DNA of 64,000 nucleotides from Marasmius tenuissimus (GCA_029532415.1 JAQOTA010000021.1:62001-126000), one strand, 5' to 3'. Numbered from the stretch's first letter, positions 47,619-59,950 are shown. The notes: generated by a model not told the origin, from the letters alone. Numbers and translations are program-made.

Positions 47619-47645
47619 TATATATCCCACCGGTGCACGCGGAGC
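47619..47645 (-). promoter_or_regulatory. TATA box and conserved GC-rich box of DUF6534 copy 2
   Basis: A TATATA core about 50 bp before the ATG is followed upstream by CCGGTGCACGCGG, identical to the box at copy 1. Confidence 0.5.
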
Positions 47646-48400
47646 GAAAGCCTCCTCGCGTGCTAATGAAACTCATTAAACGTACAAGTCCGCGATCGAG
47701 ACCTCAGGCGAGAAGAAGCACGACGGAGATGAGCCTCCTGCTGGGACTGGTATCAAGATCCTGACTATCAGCACCATCTCTCCGTCACTTGGAAATCTCG
47801 AGTCCAAGAACACATGGGCACGCCCCAGTGCCGTCGAGCAGATGAGATGATTCACTTCGGCAACATCCCTCATTCACAAAATAGCGCCCGACGCCCACTC
47901 AACACATAAATAGGCTGTTCAAACGCCCACGGTGTCTGTATGGGCCGGTCATTTATAGGATGATATTTTGGTAAACGGTTATAAATTACCTTACATGGTA
48001 GGCCTCCATCAGTGAGCCAAGGTATCAAGGCAGAATCGGTCCCCATCCATTCCTCAGCGGTTCGAAGAATGATGACCCAGGGAGCTGGAGACAATCTGTA
48101 GACTCTGGCACTCGTTCTCCGCTCAAAGAGTCTCCGGCTTCTTCGCGCTGATACTCAAGATTGTCATGGATGGGCGCCATCATATGACTAAGAGAAGTCG
48201 AAGTTGGTTGGCGACCTTCCGGCTCAGCCCAACCGTCGTCCTCGGAAATGATGGCTTGAATTGAAGTTTTGAATTGAAGTTCAAAGTTGCGTTGGCGCCG
48301 CAGAACTGCGTCTCGTTTCGATTTGGAATGTCCGGCAAGGAGAAATGAGCGAGGTCAGCTGATCCTGGGTCCTTGAACAAAAAGTTGAAAATCGCCGAAG
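47645..48400. repeat. Duplicated upstream region of DUF6534 copy 2
   Basis: This is the partner of 44345-45100, with the same blocks in the same order. It separates copy 2 from the 3' end of copy 3. Confidence 0.6.
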
Positions 48401-48702
48401 GAGCCCATGCTTTGAGTTGAACGAACGGGTTGTATTTTGGCTTCGAAAGAGGTATCATTATCATACAGCCGAAGGTACTTGAGTGTCTCTATCAGGATCA
48501 GCGTCATGGTCAATGCTGGACTTGGATTTAACGTCGTTAGGCTGTCGGATGGGAGAACGTTAGTAACGATAATAGATGCGAATGATGGTGGATGCGTTCA
48601 CCTCTTGGTCGTTTGCAGTAAGTGTCGAGGTGCGGTGCTTGGAAATGTCGGTCGGAACCATTTGGTGAACATCTGTGAGCTAGCGTTGAGCTTTGAAGTC
48701 GG

Positions 48703-50279
48703 TTATATGAGTAAAAGGACATTACGGATGCCAGAGACTGTGGTATCGACGGGGTCCGTCTCAAAGCCACGAAGAAAGGTGTCTCCAATCCCAGCGAAGT
48801 TGAGAGCTGTATCTGGCATTGTGGTACCACGACTCAGGACAGTTTGGGTTCCAGCTTTCCGAACATGTGCTCGAGATACTAGGTTATGCAGCTAAACAAA
48901 GGGGCGACTTCAGTCTGGATGGCGCGAGGCAGCAGGATGGAGAACGCCGACATACCAGCGTCAAAGCGTAAATGCGACCAAGAGAAAACACGAGCCCGAC
49001 GGATACTGCAGCACAGAATTCACTACGTACTACGCCTTGACGGCTGCGATAAGGACATACCATTGCTCTCCTTGTCGAAGAAATAGACGATGAGACCTAT
49101 TGTCGCGATAATGGAGCCTGGGGCACCCGTCTGGATCGCCAGCGTTGTCAAACGCCGAATCAGACTGATTGTTGTGCTCTTCATCAGCTTAACCACGATC
49201 GCCGACAAGGAAGTGGACCAACTTTTTCGTTCTCCTCATGTTCGTCTTCATCCGTTGGAGCGTGAAAACGAGAATGACCGCAATGCTAATGTCCGATGCC
49301 GCACTGGAGATGAGCCAAATTCTAGCGTGGCCCTTGAGTAAAGGGAGGAACAAAAATACAATCAGATGACTCACGAAGCCGACACTATTAGCTTGGTTCT
49401 GTCCTGGTATGTCGGATTTTGGATGATAATAATCGCCGTCGCGATGGCACCGCCGAACTTGACGTCACGAATATCCACTTGTCAACGATCCAGACCACTC
49501 TACGCGACTCGAACTCACCGCAAACATACTTCCCGCGACCAACAGCGGTGTGATAAACCTGTTTTTGGACCTTGAGATATGTTATAAGCTTTCTAATCTG
49601 AGCCATAGTAGGTTGAGGACGTACAAGATCCAGAAGCGAAAAATCAAGAAATGCTGGACGACCCATGCCGAGAACCCAGTAGTAAAAAGGTACACCGGAA
49701 TCGGCTGACAAAACCGTCAGATGGGACCTCTTCGATAAATAGTCACTACGCACCCAATATTGGCGCGTCAGATACTCCTCGTCGCCTGATAGGATGGGCT
49801 GATTGAGTTGGCTTATGGGACCCTTTATCGACGAACCTACCCCAATGTGTGATAGTATACTGATCAACAAGGGCGTCAACACCGTCTCTCACGGATCGAG
49901 AAGTGATGACCTGTGTACGCACAAGATAGACGCAAGCGTAATGATTGAGGGTTGCAATCGTGTCCACGGCCAGCGTAACTCCAACGACGGTCTTGAGCCA
50001 TACAGGATCGCTACGACATCGGGTATAGTAGCGATAACACTGATAGAAATATGAGCAAGAGTGGGAGAGAGTTGGATAGGGGACGGACCATTATCAATTC
50101 AAGCATGAAACAATACTAGACTTCCTTCAACGTCGTGATTTTTCGATACAATCGAAGACCAATGCGCACCGAGTTGAGCCATGTTCCCGCCAAAAGGGCC
50201 CTGTTGTAAGAGTTAGTGAATTGGCTCAAGCTGGACTGGCAATGACGAACCCTAGAGACGTGTCGAGCTTACTGATCAT
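48703..50279 (-). CDS. DUF6534 membrane protein, copy 3 (most divergent)
   Basis: The start is ATG at 50279, exon 1 MISKLDTSLG, then GALLAGTWLNS, YCFMLELIM, a TM segment with VVGVTLAVDTIATLNHYACV, YTITHWG, DEEYLTRQYW, PIPVYLFTTGFSAWVVQHFL, IFRFWIL, IWLISSAASDISIAVILVF, LTTLAIQTGAPGSIIATIGL, SVGLVFSLGRIYALTL and LHNLVSRAHVRKAGTQTVL, ending at a TAA at 48705-48703. Every DUF6534 landmark is present, so it looks intact. It differs from copies 1 and 2 at many positions and lacks their conserved upstream blocks, so it is an older duplicate. A TATATA core lies near 50322-50327, about 45 bp before the ATG. Confidence 0.75.
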
Positions 50280-50329
50280 GCTGACGGGGGAAAAGACGAG
50301 GGATGGGCTGTACAGCCCTGCTATATACC

Positions 50330-52290
50330 CTCCCAGCCGACGTGGTAGGCGCTGTGAAGTAATGATACTCCCGAGCCCTACGATACCGGGTGATATTCTT
50401 CAATTAAATTCAGATATCAATAAGTAGTAACCTGAGTAGAGCACTGGACAACCAAGGGTCAGAAACACGAAAACGTACAAGCAATTCAAAGAAATGCCGT
50501 ACAGAGAAGTCCATGGTCCTGGGTGCTTTCGTCGACAGATCTTTTGGGTTTCCTACGAGTAAAAGTCTATATCGTGGCACTTATGGATGCGGCAATGAAC
50601 GAATATTGGTTCTAGTTTCTGACTCGATGTGCGAGTTCCAGTCGACGAGCCGGCTTCCGTTTCGTTTTTGGAGGTTTGCCAGCTCAGCAGCTACAACGGA
50701 TGTTTGTTGCTATTGCCAGGGTAAGGAGACGTTCTGAAAATCTCGTGAATCCCCGTCATTGTATTACTCAAAGTAAGTAAGAATTTCATGGTGGCTCACC
50801 CCTGGCAAAGCTATTCCAGATCCAATCAGCGTGCAGACGGTGGTAGGTCCCCCTTGCGCAACGCGGGGTGCTACCGCACGGCACATGCAACATATTGTCA
50901 TAAGTAATATGGAGCGCTGAAGAAAGGAATTATCTCAGGGCCGGCAACTCCAATACGCCCGAGCCTTGGGCAGGACTTACATCGTCATTCCGCCATTTGA
51001 GCAATGAATGCAGATTGAACACGAGTCGACGACACCGCCAATAATTGCAAGTGCTGCGTCTCTAGAATTTGAAGGTGAGGATTCGGTGCCGGGCAGGACA
51101 GATTAGTGGCACGCTCGAGAAATCAACTGCCTGAGCATACACGCGAAGGTCTTGGTGTCCCGAGTCCTGACAAAGCAACAACCAAGGAACGACTACGACA
51201 TTATCCGGAGACGAGTTTCCCAGCAGATCTCGAGTATCAACCGCCTTCAATGATTCGGATAAAACGTGAAAACCTCCGAGATGCCTTCGAGAACCGCCCA
51301 GTGCCATCTTCTCGAATATCGACCAGATCGCCGTCGTGATGATATCTCCTTGAAGTCGACCGCTAGAGTCGCCGAGTCATATTGACAGTCGCTGATCAAG
51401 TTGAGCCCGCTATGTTCCCACCACGTATCGGGGGTCATGAGAGCCTCGAGTAGGTCCAACATGTGTACTGGTTCCCTTGTGCAATGCCACGAGCTCCTCT
51501 CTTATTTTCTCCTTTCCCGCGACGTTCGGCTAGTGAGAAAAGGTGTAGTCTTTTCAAATATCAACGGAGCCCGAATAGACGACGTGACGATGCTGCCTGG
51601 TGAACGATACTTGAAGTGAACAGTCATGGTGGTTGAAGCTGAAGGTACGGCAGGCCGTTCAGGGTCCCGGACCGTGCGGCTCCGAGTCTCGGATATAACT
51701 CGGAGATGTCCGTTCACAGTCGCCGGTTCGAAAACTTGTTCCTAACTTGTGCTTGAACCCTCTTGAACCTTATTTAATCTGCCGACTCCGCCCACCACTG
51801 CAAGCCTAATATTTCGGACTTTCGAACTTTGCCACTTGTGTTTTGATGGACTGGAGGACGACCAGTCTACTCCCCCAGTGAATACGTTCAGGTTAACCAC
51901 TTCATAACTGGAGAAGCGAGAATTTGCATGGTTCCTCACCCTGGGCCCACAAACAGCAAACAATACCACGATTGACAAGTGGATCTTCGAGGCGAGATGG
52001 TGCTTTTCACACCAGACAGAACAGCGTTTAGGGATTCCCTCTCAGGAAACAGGGATCTGCAAAATCAACAAATCAGGGTCTATAATCACCACGCTTTTGC
52101 AAAGCTTGAGGCTAGAGCTGGGCTGGTCTTTAACGGTTCCCCGCAGTTGAGCGAGCGAACTGCTACCCGTTCTCGTCTATCGGCGTCGCTGGACATTTGG
52201 GACCATAACACACTAAAGTTAGTCTGATTCGCCCCGTGCGCTACTAAGTAATAGCAAGTTCACGCCACCGGCCGAATCATAGGTTTCTTC
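50330..52290. other. No recognisable gene
   Basis: A plus-strand open stretch at about 51106-51336 has protein-like composition (PADLEYQPPSMIRIKRENLR). It has no ATG in context and no family match, so I leave it unassigned. Nothing else is supported. Confidence 0.45.
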
Positions 52291-52292
52291 TC

Positions 52293-52299
52293 TATAAAG
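52293..52299 (+). promoter_or_regulatory. TATA box of the isochorismatase-family gene
   Basis: TATAAAG lies 42 bp before the ATG at 52341, a consensus fungal core promoter. Confidence 0.55.
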
Positions 52300-52585
52300 C
52301 TGGTATACGCCTCGACTATCCTCCATAGCGATCCCTTGCAATGCGTTTCCCTATCTTGCCTCTTCTCTTTCTCAGCACCTTTGGGTCTTTCGCCTTCGCA
52401 ACGTTCGAGAATGTTCGCCTGAACAAGAATGATAGCATGCTCGTCGTGGTCGACCACCAAATCAGCCTGCTCAACGTCGTTCGCGATGCCACTCCAGAGG
52501 CATTTAGGAATAACATGATTACTCACGCCGCAATCGGCAAGTTATTCAATCTTCCTACAATCTAAACCACAAGTGGTCAAGCAGG

Positions 52586-54448
52586 TGCATCAGGAAAACT
52601 GTACATGGGAATTATTCGCTAATTAGAGGAAAATTTCCCGAAATTTTGGAAAATTCAGCAAGTTCGGGTCCGAGCAAAATTTCGCAAATTCAACGGCCCC
52701 CCTTCTGGGTTTTGAAAATTGGGGGAATTTTTCCTTGGTTTAGAGTATTTATCTCTCATTTCAAGTAAGGTTTTCCTAGGTTTCTTGAATTTCTTGTATA
52801 TTGCGCCTGATCTACTGGGTGCACACAGGAGAATTACAATGAAAGTGAATGTATTAGGCGGTGAGATTAAAACAGAAATACATGAGACGACATTAACAAC
52901 AATATGGAGAGGAAATGATAGGGCGACTATTACTAGTGAGCTTAGTATAACTACTCTGGCGCAGGAGAGGCACCCGCGTTGAAGCTTTCAGAATGTACGT
53001 CAGTAGGTCCAAGCAGCATTGATGGGTGTTCCGCCGTAGTGCTGTCTTTATCTTCGTCGGATTGTGGCATGGTCTTGAAGACAAGCATAAACCTGTAGGA
53101 CATTAGGGAGAGCTAACGCGAGTATAAATCAGTACGGTACTCACAGTCGCAGCTGTTAGTGCAACCATGCCCTTCGGTACTTCCAACTCATCTGGCTTCT
53201 TGCTGTCCGAGAACGGGAATGTACCGTATTGTTCAATGAAGTCACTGTGGAGATTTTGCGAGAAGAAAGCCTCGTTTTTAAGGCTGGGACGACAGGGTGA
53301 TCCAACTGTCTCTGATCCGGCCACCCCTGAAGCGGAAATGAAAGATATAGTCAGCAATTAGTGTGATGGAGGGCACGCATATGCTCACGTGGAGTTGTTG
53401 AGAGGATACAAGGTCCCATTTTGAGCGAGTTCACCAGCTTCTTGGCGTCCTTCTTTAGTGACAATGACGTCGGTCCGCAGAGTCCATCTGATGTCGGCTT
53501 ATGATGGCTATGGATTCTTACTTGCTGGAAGGGAGGGTGTTGTGGATGAGATATTTTGGGTCACAGACCGAGAAATAAGGAGCGAGTTTTGAATGACCTG
53601 AGGAAGCCAAAAAGTATGGTTAGTATGTTTCTTGTAGATAGGATATTGAGGTGCACCTCGTATTGTAACTGTTTTGCCTTGCAGGCAGACACCTCTTGCA
53701 TTGGCTGACAAAATGAAATGAGGTTACCAAATTAGACTTAGAAAGGCGAAATACCGTACCTCATATCCGTCTTCAATATCTGGGCCACTGACGCTGCCGA
53801 AGTCAGAGGTGGGCCATGGTTGTCAGTGCTGGAGGTTCGAGAATGGGCACGAGAACGACTCGGATGCGCTGGGAACAGTGTCATCATCCATAGCCATAGC
53901 CAAACAAAAACAAACACACTCTCGTCCTGATCGTCCCCAACGTAAAGTGCACAGCTGTGGAATGGTCCGCCAAGTTCTCCGTGCGCCCTGAACCAAACTT
54001 GGGCCTCTACCGTGTCAAGCTGCTGCTACGTAGGGATGGGTCTTAAGTTCTCTCTGTTCTCCCTGTGAAGACAATACAGCAGTGTTAACCTCTATCCGAA
54101 GTGGAGGCCCGGGGGGAGTTCCGCCGCCTAATTGGTCTCGAGAATTCGGGCTGAAGACCTGTGCTACATTTTACCTGAGTCCCTTCAAGAACACTCAGAT
54201 GTCGTTCAATACAGCCTGAGAATGTCGTATCTTTTGAATATTTGAGCGTAAACTTCTCATAACCGGTGTTGATTTTGCCCATATTGTCGTAATTACCCAG
54301 ATTTGCCCTTTCATCGACTGTGGCGAAGGGTTTTCCTATCTTACAAGAAAATTAGTCGGTTCTTTTCAAAATTAGGAATGTACAGTTTTCCTGATGTGAG
54401 TCTGCCTATATTCCCCATTTCCGTGGTCCATATTCACATACACTGCAT
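52586..54448. mobile_element. Insertion inside the isochorismatase intron
   Basis: The enlarged intron can be explained by about 1.85 kb placed between two TGCAT words (52586-52590 and 54444-54448), a possible 5-bp target duplication. The left part (about 52618-52760) is AT-rich with repeated AAATTTT-type words. The middle carries antisense coding fragments. No terminal repeats or transposase were recognised, so the nature of the insert is open, and a 5-bp repeat alone is weak evidence. Confidence 0.35.
52990..53720 (-). pseudogene. DUF6532-like gene fragments, antisense in the intron
   Basis: On the minus strand, exons separated by normal GT-AG introns include PMQEVSACKAKQLQYE, an exon with LKNEAFFSQNLHSDFIEQYG, and PDELEVPKGMVALTAAT. 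The last is spliced to VYACLQDHATIRRR and a stop. The pattern hP-x-x-x-alk-x-aFF, then (E/V)PKGMVALTAATV-YA, is that of DUF6532, a fungal family of unknown function. A frame change before LKNEAFF and missing upstream parts suggest decay. Its neighbours are the two halves of the isochorismatase gene on the other strand. Confidence 0.45.
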
Positions 54449-54928
54449 TCGATAGGTCCAAACGGACCCCTGCCCCACGAAATTCTCGAGATGCATCCAA
54501 ATGCGCCCCTCATCAAGCGGTCAGGCCCAATCAACGCCTGGGATAGTCCCGAGTTCCGTGCAGCAGTGAAGGCCACAGGAAAGAACCAGATCATTCTAGC
54601 GGCTATCACCACGGACGTTTGCGCTACCCTCCTCGCGCTTTCCTTGGTTGAAGAGGGTTACACCGTGTTCCACAACGCGGAAGCTTCTAGTGCAGCGTCC
54701 GAACGGATTGCCGTCAATGTGAACAATCGGATGGGACGCGCTGGTGTGCAAATTATGTCGATGATGTCCGTCGTTAGTGACTTGATGAGGGACTATGGCA
54801 CCACGCCTGGCGCAAGAGATTCAGAAGTTTTACCTTTCTTTGACGAGTACGCGACGTTTGTTCTCTGTTACGTTCTCATTCCAGATGTTAGCGGGCATTT
54901 AGATACTGGCCGACTCGGGGATACGTGA

Positions 54929-57900
54929 TTAGGTCGCACGTTGCAGCCCACGATAATGGGACAATATTCCCTGGGGAATCTCTTTGAGAAGCGCGATTTA
55001 CAAGGTACTTTAGTTTGGATAGTAAGGAAATTAGTACGGACTTGCGAAAGATTCTGGACGCTTTGCACTTTACGGACTTGAATCATAGAAAAAACGGATC
55101 ACAATTGCGCAATAGAGTGATTCTGAGACTCGGCCTTGGCCTCACCAATCCATCAATGAAATGCAGATTATTATGTAGGAGAGTTTTCAAAGCATGTATG
55201 TAGGGTCTTTTCACGGTAGCGCTGGAATGGTGTGGGGCTGCGTTGCTGCTCTGGTATCCGAATCGGAACTGCAACGAAGTGCGTAGCTTGCGGACTCTGG
55301 AGACCAACTGGGGATGGCCCTTCAGACTGAACGTCATTCAATTTTCGAGAATTTGAGTCCTGGGACAGCCTGAATGAAAAACCACTGAACGGGGTCCCCA
55401 TCGCAACGATATCTGAGAGAATGAGAGGACCCCTCACGGCTCGACCCTGTGCTGGGCTGAGATAGGCTGAGCTGTGGGTTGAGATGTGCATTCTACATCA
55501 ATTTGATGATGAATCTCAATGAGCCTAGGCCGTGGAGCGAACACATAATTTGCTACAAAACAGCCACTCTAACCATGTTGACTTCGCTTACCGTCTCTCT
55601 GATTTGACACGTTCGTCTTAACTCCCTACACGTCTTTGTCGTCTAAGTTTCTGTTGAATTGCTGTCAATTGTAGCGGAGAATCAGAGGGAGGTGGTACAG
55701 ACCTCAGTACAAGCAACGGGTAACAGACTGTAACAGACCGTGTGCGCAATGCGTGATAAATAGTAGACATGATTGGTCGCCTTCAAGATTGTGAAGACAC
55801 TAAACTCCCATTTATTTCGTTCCGATCAATCTGCACGAATTATAGAGGCCAATTGACTTGGGCACATATATGAAAGCGTCGAATAATACAGATCGTCTTA
55901 GTTCCCTACATGAAGGGTGGGGTTCACCAAGTTGACATTGAAATAAGAATGTCTTAGAATTAAATCTCGATTTGAGCTTTCACAAGAATGTACTGGTGGC
56001 CTTTTCTCTACTGGGACTGCCCGAGGAGTTGGTACTTCAAGCTTCAGAAGTGGGAGCTTACTACCCACAGTAGTACGTGAGATGCACAGACTTCGAGCTT
56101 CTATGTCCGATATGATGGGGCTGCTTGGAATCACTGAAGCTCAATATAATATATACTCGAACTATCTTCGGACTGTCTTGTGTTGCTACGTAGTAGAGTA
56201 AGTTTATTCTGATGGAAAGCCAGATAAACCAAAGACAGTCTCAGATGCCGCGCGCTATGAGGAGCGTGTATAGCGCAAGGTATGGGCAAAGGCCCGAAGG
56301 GCCTTTGGGCCCCCGCGAGACTTCGACGCGTTGGGAACTTGGTCGACTGAGATACCCAGTGCAGTAGGAGTTCAGGGAGCGACGCATCCAATCGACCTGG
56401 ATAACCCAAACCGGAAGGAGCGTCCAGAAGTCTCGACTCCCGCTATGATCGCTAGAAAATTGAGGATGATGGATGGCTTTGAGTCCTCGTGCCAGGTTCC
56501 ACTGGCGGCGTCCAACTCTGCAACCACAGCAGTGATTGGACTGGTTTTATATACCCAAACCCCCCCATCATAGCCGTGATGGGCCCTATCGTCAATGCCT
56601 TTAGTTTCTACAAGTTGGCGTCACGACCCCGAACGTGGGTCGGCTCTTCCCTGCAGACTGTAGTGACTGTAAAGTGTTCACCAAAGGTTATGCGTGCGGT
56701 GCAATGGCCCATGGATGATATGCCACGCAGCCACACTTGGAGCCCACAAAAGATAACCTATTGAGCCCCGAATATTCCCTTAAATGATGATGATGATGAG
56801 AATTCAGCTGACTTGGTTCGGATTGGTAATCCCGTCACCCGATGGATGTCATTGGAGTTCACTACTACTCAGGCATCGGGCCCGTAGTCGTGTAATATAT
56901 CGCGGAAAACGTGAAAACCGCCCCATAAGTACTGGAGTGAAAGTGCGCAGGGGATCCAGGATAGTCAAATTTGAGCTGTATTTGTGGCCAGACGCCAGTG
57001 TGCTTGCTGTGTTGGTAAGTGGTACCGGACCCCTTGAGCTTTGAGGTTGGTTCTTCTGGAAAGATTCGCCAGCGGCACTAATAGGAATGGGGTGCAGGTT
57101 TTGCACCATGAATATACTTGGTTTAACCTGGTTTTTTTGGCCCTTGGGTAAGCGCGTAGGTAGAGAATTCACCAAGCATCAAGGTTGATCGGCTCGATCC
57201 TCGTTCGAAGCTTTCGACCTCTCCATACGCTCATTCCTTCCCCACAAAGTACCAATAGTCGTGATGTGGTATGATATGAGCGCCAGGATTCCTCGGTTGG
57301 GTTGCGAAAGGGGTAGGTCATCAGGACAGTATTCATGTTCGTGATGAGCACCAACTTCACGATGAATTTTGATGTTCCGGACCTATCGGGGTTTCCAAGA
57401 ATGTCTCGGGAGGTTTTCGCTTTAGGCACATGAAATCCGGATATTGTGACCGCTGTTCTGGTTGGCGACAAGAGGTTCAGGATCCTGTATTTAGATAGAA
57501 TTGGGATATGCCAGCGGTCGCTCTCGGAGTAGGAGTTTGTTTAGATCGTAAATCCCACCTACCTCCCTGGGAATACTCTGCCTGTTGACCACATGAATCA
57601 ACCCGGTCACTAGTACCCTGTATTTGCCGGAGGCCTTCCGAACATTTCCCCCAATTATCTTCGAGTAATTGAGACCGCTATGGGTTTTATGTCTCTGAAG
57701 GCCAAGGGTCGGGTTCCTGCATCAGATGTAAATGACTTTGTCGTCGGCGGGGAGTCAAATCCCCATGTGGCTGAGGAATGAGAAAGTCCAGTCCGCAATT
57801 GATTGGAGAAAATGCGTAGATGAAACGCGGGAATAGGAAGTTGTCAAATTCTCGAGGTTCCCCAGACGGTATCAGTATATGGCAGCGCTTCTCCTCGTAT

Positions 57901-59768
57901 AGAAGATTGCCTTTGACGTGTGGCGTAACCCCACTTGTGTTCTATACTCGCTTTGTGGTTCCATATTCGTAGCATTGGCTTCACCGAGCTACTCACCAAA
58001 TGTCTGGATAGACCGTAGTTGTCAACTCGCTTCGGTTAATACCACCGTCGCTACGCAAACGGTTTGCATTTTTCCGAAAAGGTCTCGGATGATAGGCCAA
58101 ACAACAGTGATTTCCAGCCTCCAAAATTGTATCGGCACTGCGAAAAGGCGACGGGGGTGTTGCGATTTGATGAGGCCATAAAGGCCAAATGAGTAGTGAT
58201 GAAGGAGAGACGAGATGAATAGGGAGTTATAAATCGTCGAGAAAGCTAGCCAGCATTGTCGATGACTCGTCGTGAGAAACATTGTGTGCATCCTGAAGTG
58301 AACAGAAGGACCTGGGTGCCCTGAGGCTGCAAAGTCTAGTCCTAACTGCTCTGCTTGCCGCGGATAGGAGTGTCATTCACGACAACATAATCAAAGTCAA
58401 GACTCGAACCCAGCAGCAACGCACGGTGTCACCAAAGTGCCGGTATTCCGTACCAGTCGCCACGCAGCAGCTTTTGAACGACTGTCTTCAAAACTCTGAC
58501 GAGGCGATCTGGCTCGAGTCTAATCAAAGTCGAATATGTCAGTTATGGTTGGATGGAGTTTTTGCTATTCGCGCGCATACGTGGCTGGGGCACATGTAGC
58601 AAGGAATCAGAGGTATCGAGAGGACATGGCCTCGAGAGGGTATCACCTGGGTTCAGACTCGAACTCTAGTGCTAGCTCACAGATGGAGCAATGATATATG
58701 GAAATGGTAGAAGTGGGTATTGGAAGGATAGGGTGGAGAGGCGCAAGCTGTGTGCTGAAGTCTTCGTCTTTGGAACCTACCATTACCTCCGACCAAGGCC
58801 CGAGACCAAATGGTTTAACACCTTCTGCTAAGTGGCAAAACTATTCGAACGCAGATGATGGTCCGAGCATATTGACACGCAGATGCATCACCATTGATGT
58901 GAACAATGGCTCCTGGTTGTGGGTCTAGGTGTAGCAAAACCCCTCTTATGTCTCCAACCTTCTCTCACTGTACTCTGGCCTCCTGTTGAGAGGTCTATGA
59001 GAGACTGAATGTTCCTCATAGATGCGGAGAGAGGCGGAATGCATGGATGAATAATGGTGTTATGCAATGTTATGTACAACAGGAGCAAGAGGATGCATCA
59101 AGTTTTGTACGAACAGAACTCTCCCGGCCCCGGCGCAATGCTTCATGAGCCCTTCAGAAGGACTACGCAAGATTGATGTGCGTGGTTTCCTCACTGTGAG
59201 TTTTGTGAGGGAGGGGGGGTTCCGAGTGGGGAGTACTGTTGCTACGCTGACTTAAGTCTGAGTGCTGAGCTAAATTGAGCTGCCGTCTTCTATATGAGCA
59301 ACGAGTATTGCCTTAGCAGCTTTAGAGCTGGATGTGATGCGCATGTGTATTATTTCACGGGTGTGAGATTGCGAATAGAGGGTGGGTTTATATTCGGGTG
59401 CTGATGTAGGAGAGTAGGTACGGCAGCAAGAGCAGGTAGCAGTGCGGGAGCCTATTCAGAGGCGGGTGTGAATGTAGGTATGAGTATGGGAGCAGGCAAC
59501 TTCGTATTGTCTAGTCAACACCGGGGAACTGCCCCCCCCCGAAAGAGTAGGATTGCACGACGAAGTACACTGGCGGACAGTGGGAAAGACTGAGGAATTC
59601 TCTGAGTCTGTCATGAGGAGAAGGGAGGGTCGAGACGTATGACGAGCGAAAGCGGCCCCCGGAACGTATGAGCGACGAGCTCACAAAAGCGAACGAGCGG
59701 CAGGGCTTGCAAATATTGAGTAGGATCGTTGATCGGCCTCGTTAAAAAACTCTCCGTTTAGGCCCGAT
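54929..59768. other. Long gene-poor region
   Basis: I could not assemble any gene. A minus-strand TATATAAAA occurs at about 56550, but no coding exon follows it. A short perfect hairpin, CAAAGGCCC-GAA-GGGCCTTTG, is at 56287-56307, and a (ATG)-type triplet run is near 56783-56798. Minus-strand open frames at 55171-55491 and 57169-57471 have plausible composition but no family match. Confidence 0.5.
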
Positions 59769-59950
59769 GTGGGAGCAAGTACGGGTGCAAGTACAGTTGC
59801 AGGTGTAGGCGTAGCTACGGGTGCAGGTGTGGGTGCGGGTGCGGGTGCAGGTGTGGGTGCGGGTGCAGGTGTGGGTGCGGGTGCAGGTGTGGGTGCGGGT
59901 GCAGGTGTGGGTGCGGGTGTAGGTGCAGGTGCGGGTGCAGGTGCGGGTAC
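59769..59950. repeat. GC-rich minisatellite based on GGTGCG/GGTGTG hexamers
   Basis: A run of hexamers GGTGYG, GGTGCA and GGTGTA is ordered in the centre into four near-perfect 18-bp units (GCAGGTGTGGGTGCGGGT). Hexamer divergence rises toward the left, and much more degenerate related hexamers occur at about 59390-59505. In two frames it would encode Gly-Ala/Val or Pro-Ala/Thr repeats, but no gene structure supports translation. Confidence 0.8.

Larger units (their letters stand above)
52341..54928 (+). pseudogene. Secreted isochorismatase-family hydrolase with nonsense codon and giant intron
   Basis: Exon 1 (52341-52575) has a signal peptide (MRFPILPLLFLSTFGSFAFA) then VVVDHQISLLNVVRD and GKLFNLPT. 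Exon 2 starts at 54456: joining G at 52575 to GT gives TTSGPNGPLPHEILEMHP. It continues with APLIKRSGPINAWDS, ITTDVCATLLALSL and MRDYGTTPGA. The Asp (VVDHQ), Lys (LIKR) and Cys (TTDVCA) of the isochorismatase-like catalytic triad are all present. The intron between (52576-54455) is 1880 nt, when others here are 50-70. A TAA at 52563-52565 replaces the Leu expected before TTS. The break makes a functional product unlikely unless the stop is read or edited. The 3' end after FFDEY is unresolved; the frame is open to 54928. Confidence 0.75.

Noticed and set aside
55171..55491. Minus-strand frame of 106 codons with disordered composition, considered as a fourth DUF6534 C-terminus
   Set aside because: No membrane segments or DUF6534 words were found upstream of it on the same strand.
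56287..56307. Perfect 9-bp hairpin CAAAGGCCC-GAA-GGGCCTTTG
   Set aside because: It resembles a bacterial terminator, but it has no T tract, lies in a eukaryotic spacer and has no adjacent gene; it is noted only as a small palindrome.
58395..58420. GACTCGAACCCA, resembling the tRNA B-box on the minus strand; a similar GACTCGAA word is at 58650
   Set aside because: The T-stem does not pair, and no A-box, anticodon arm or acceptor stem can be built.
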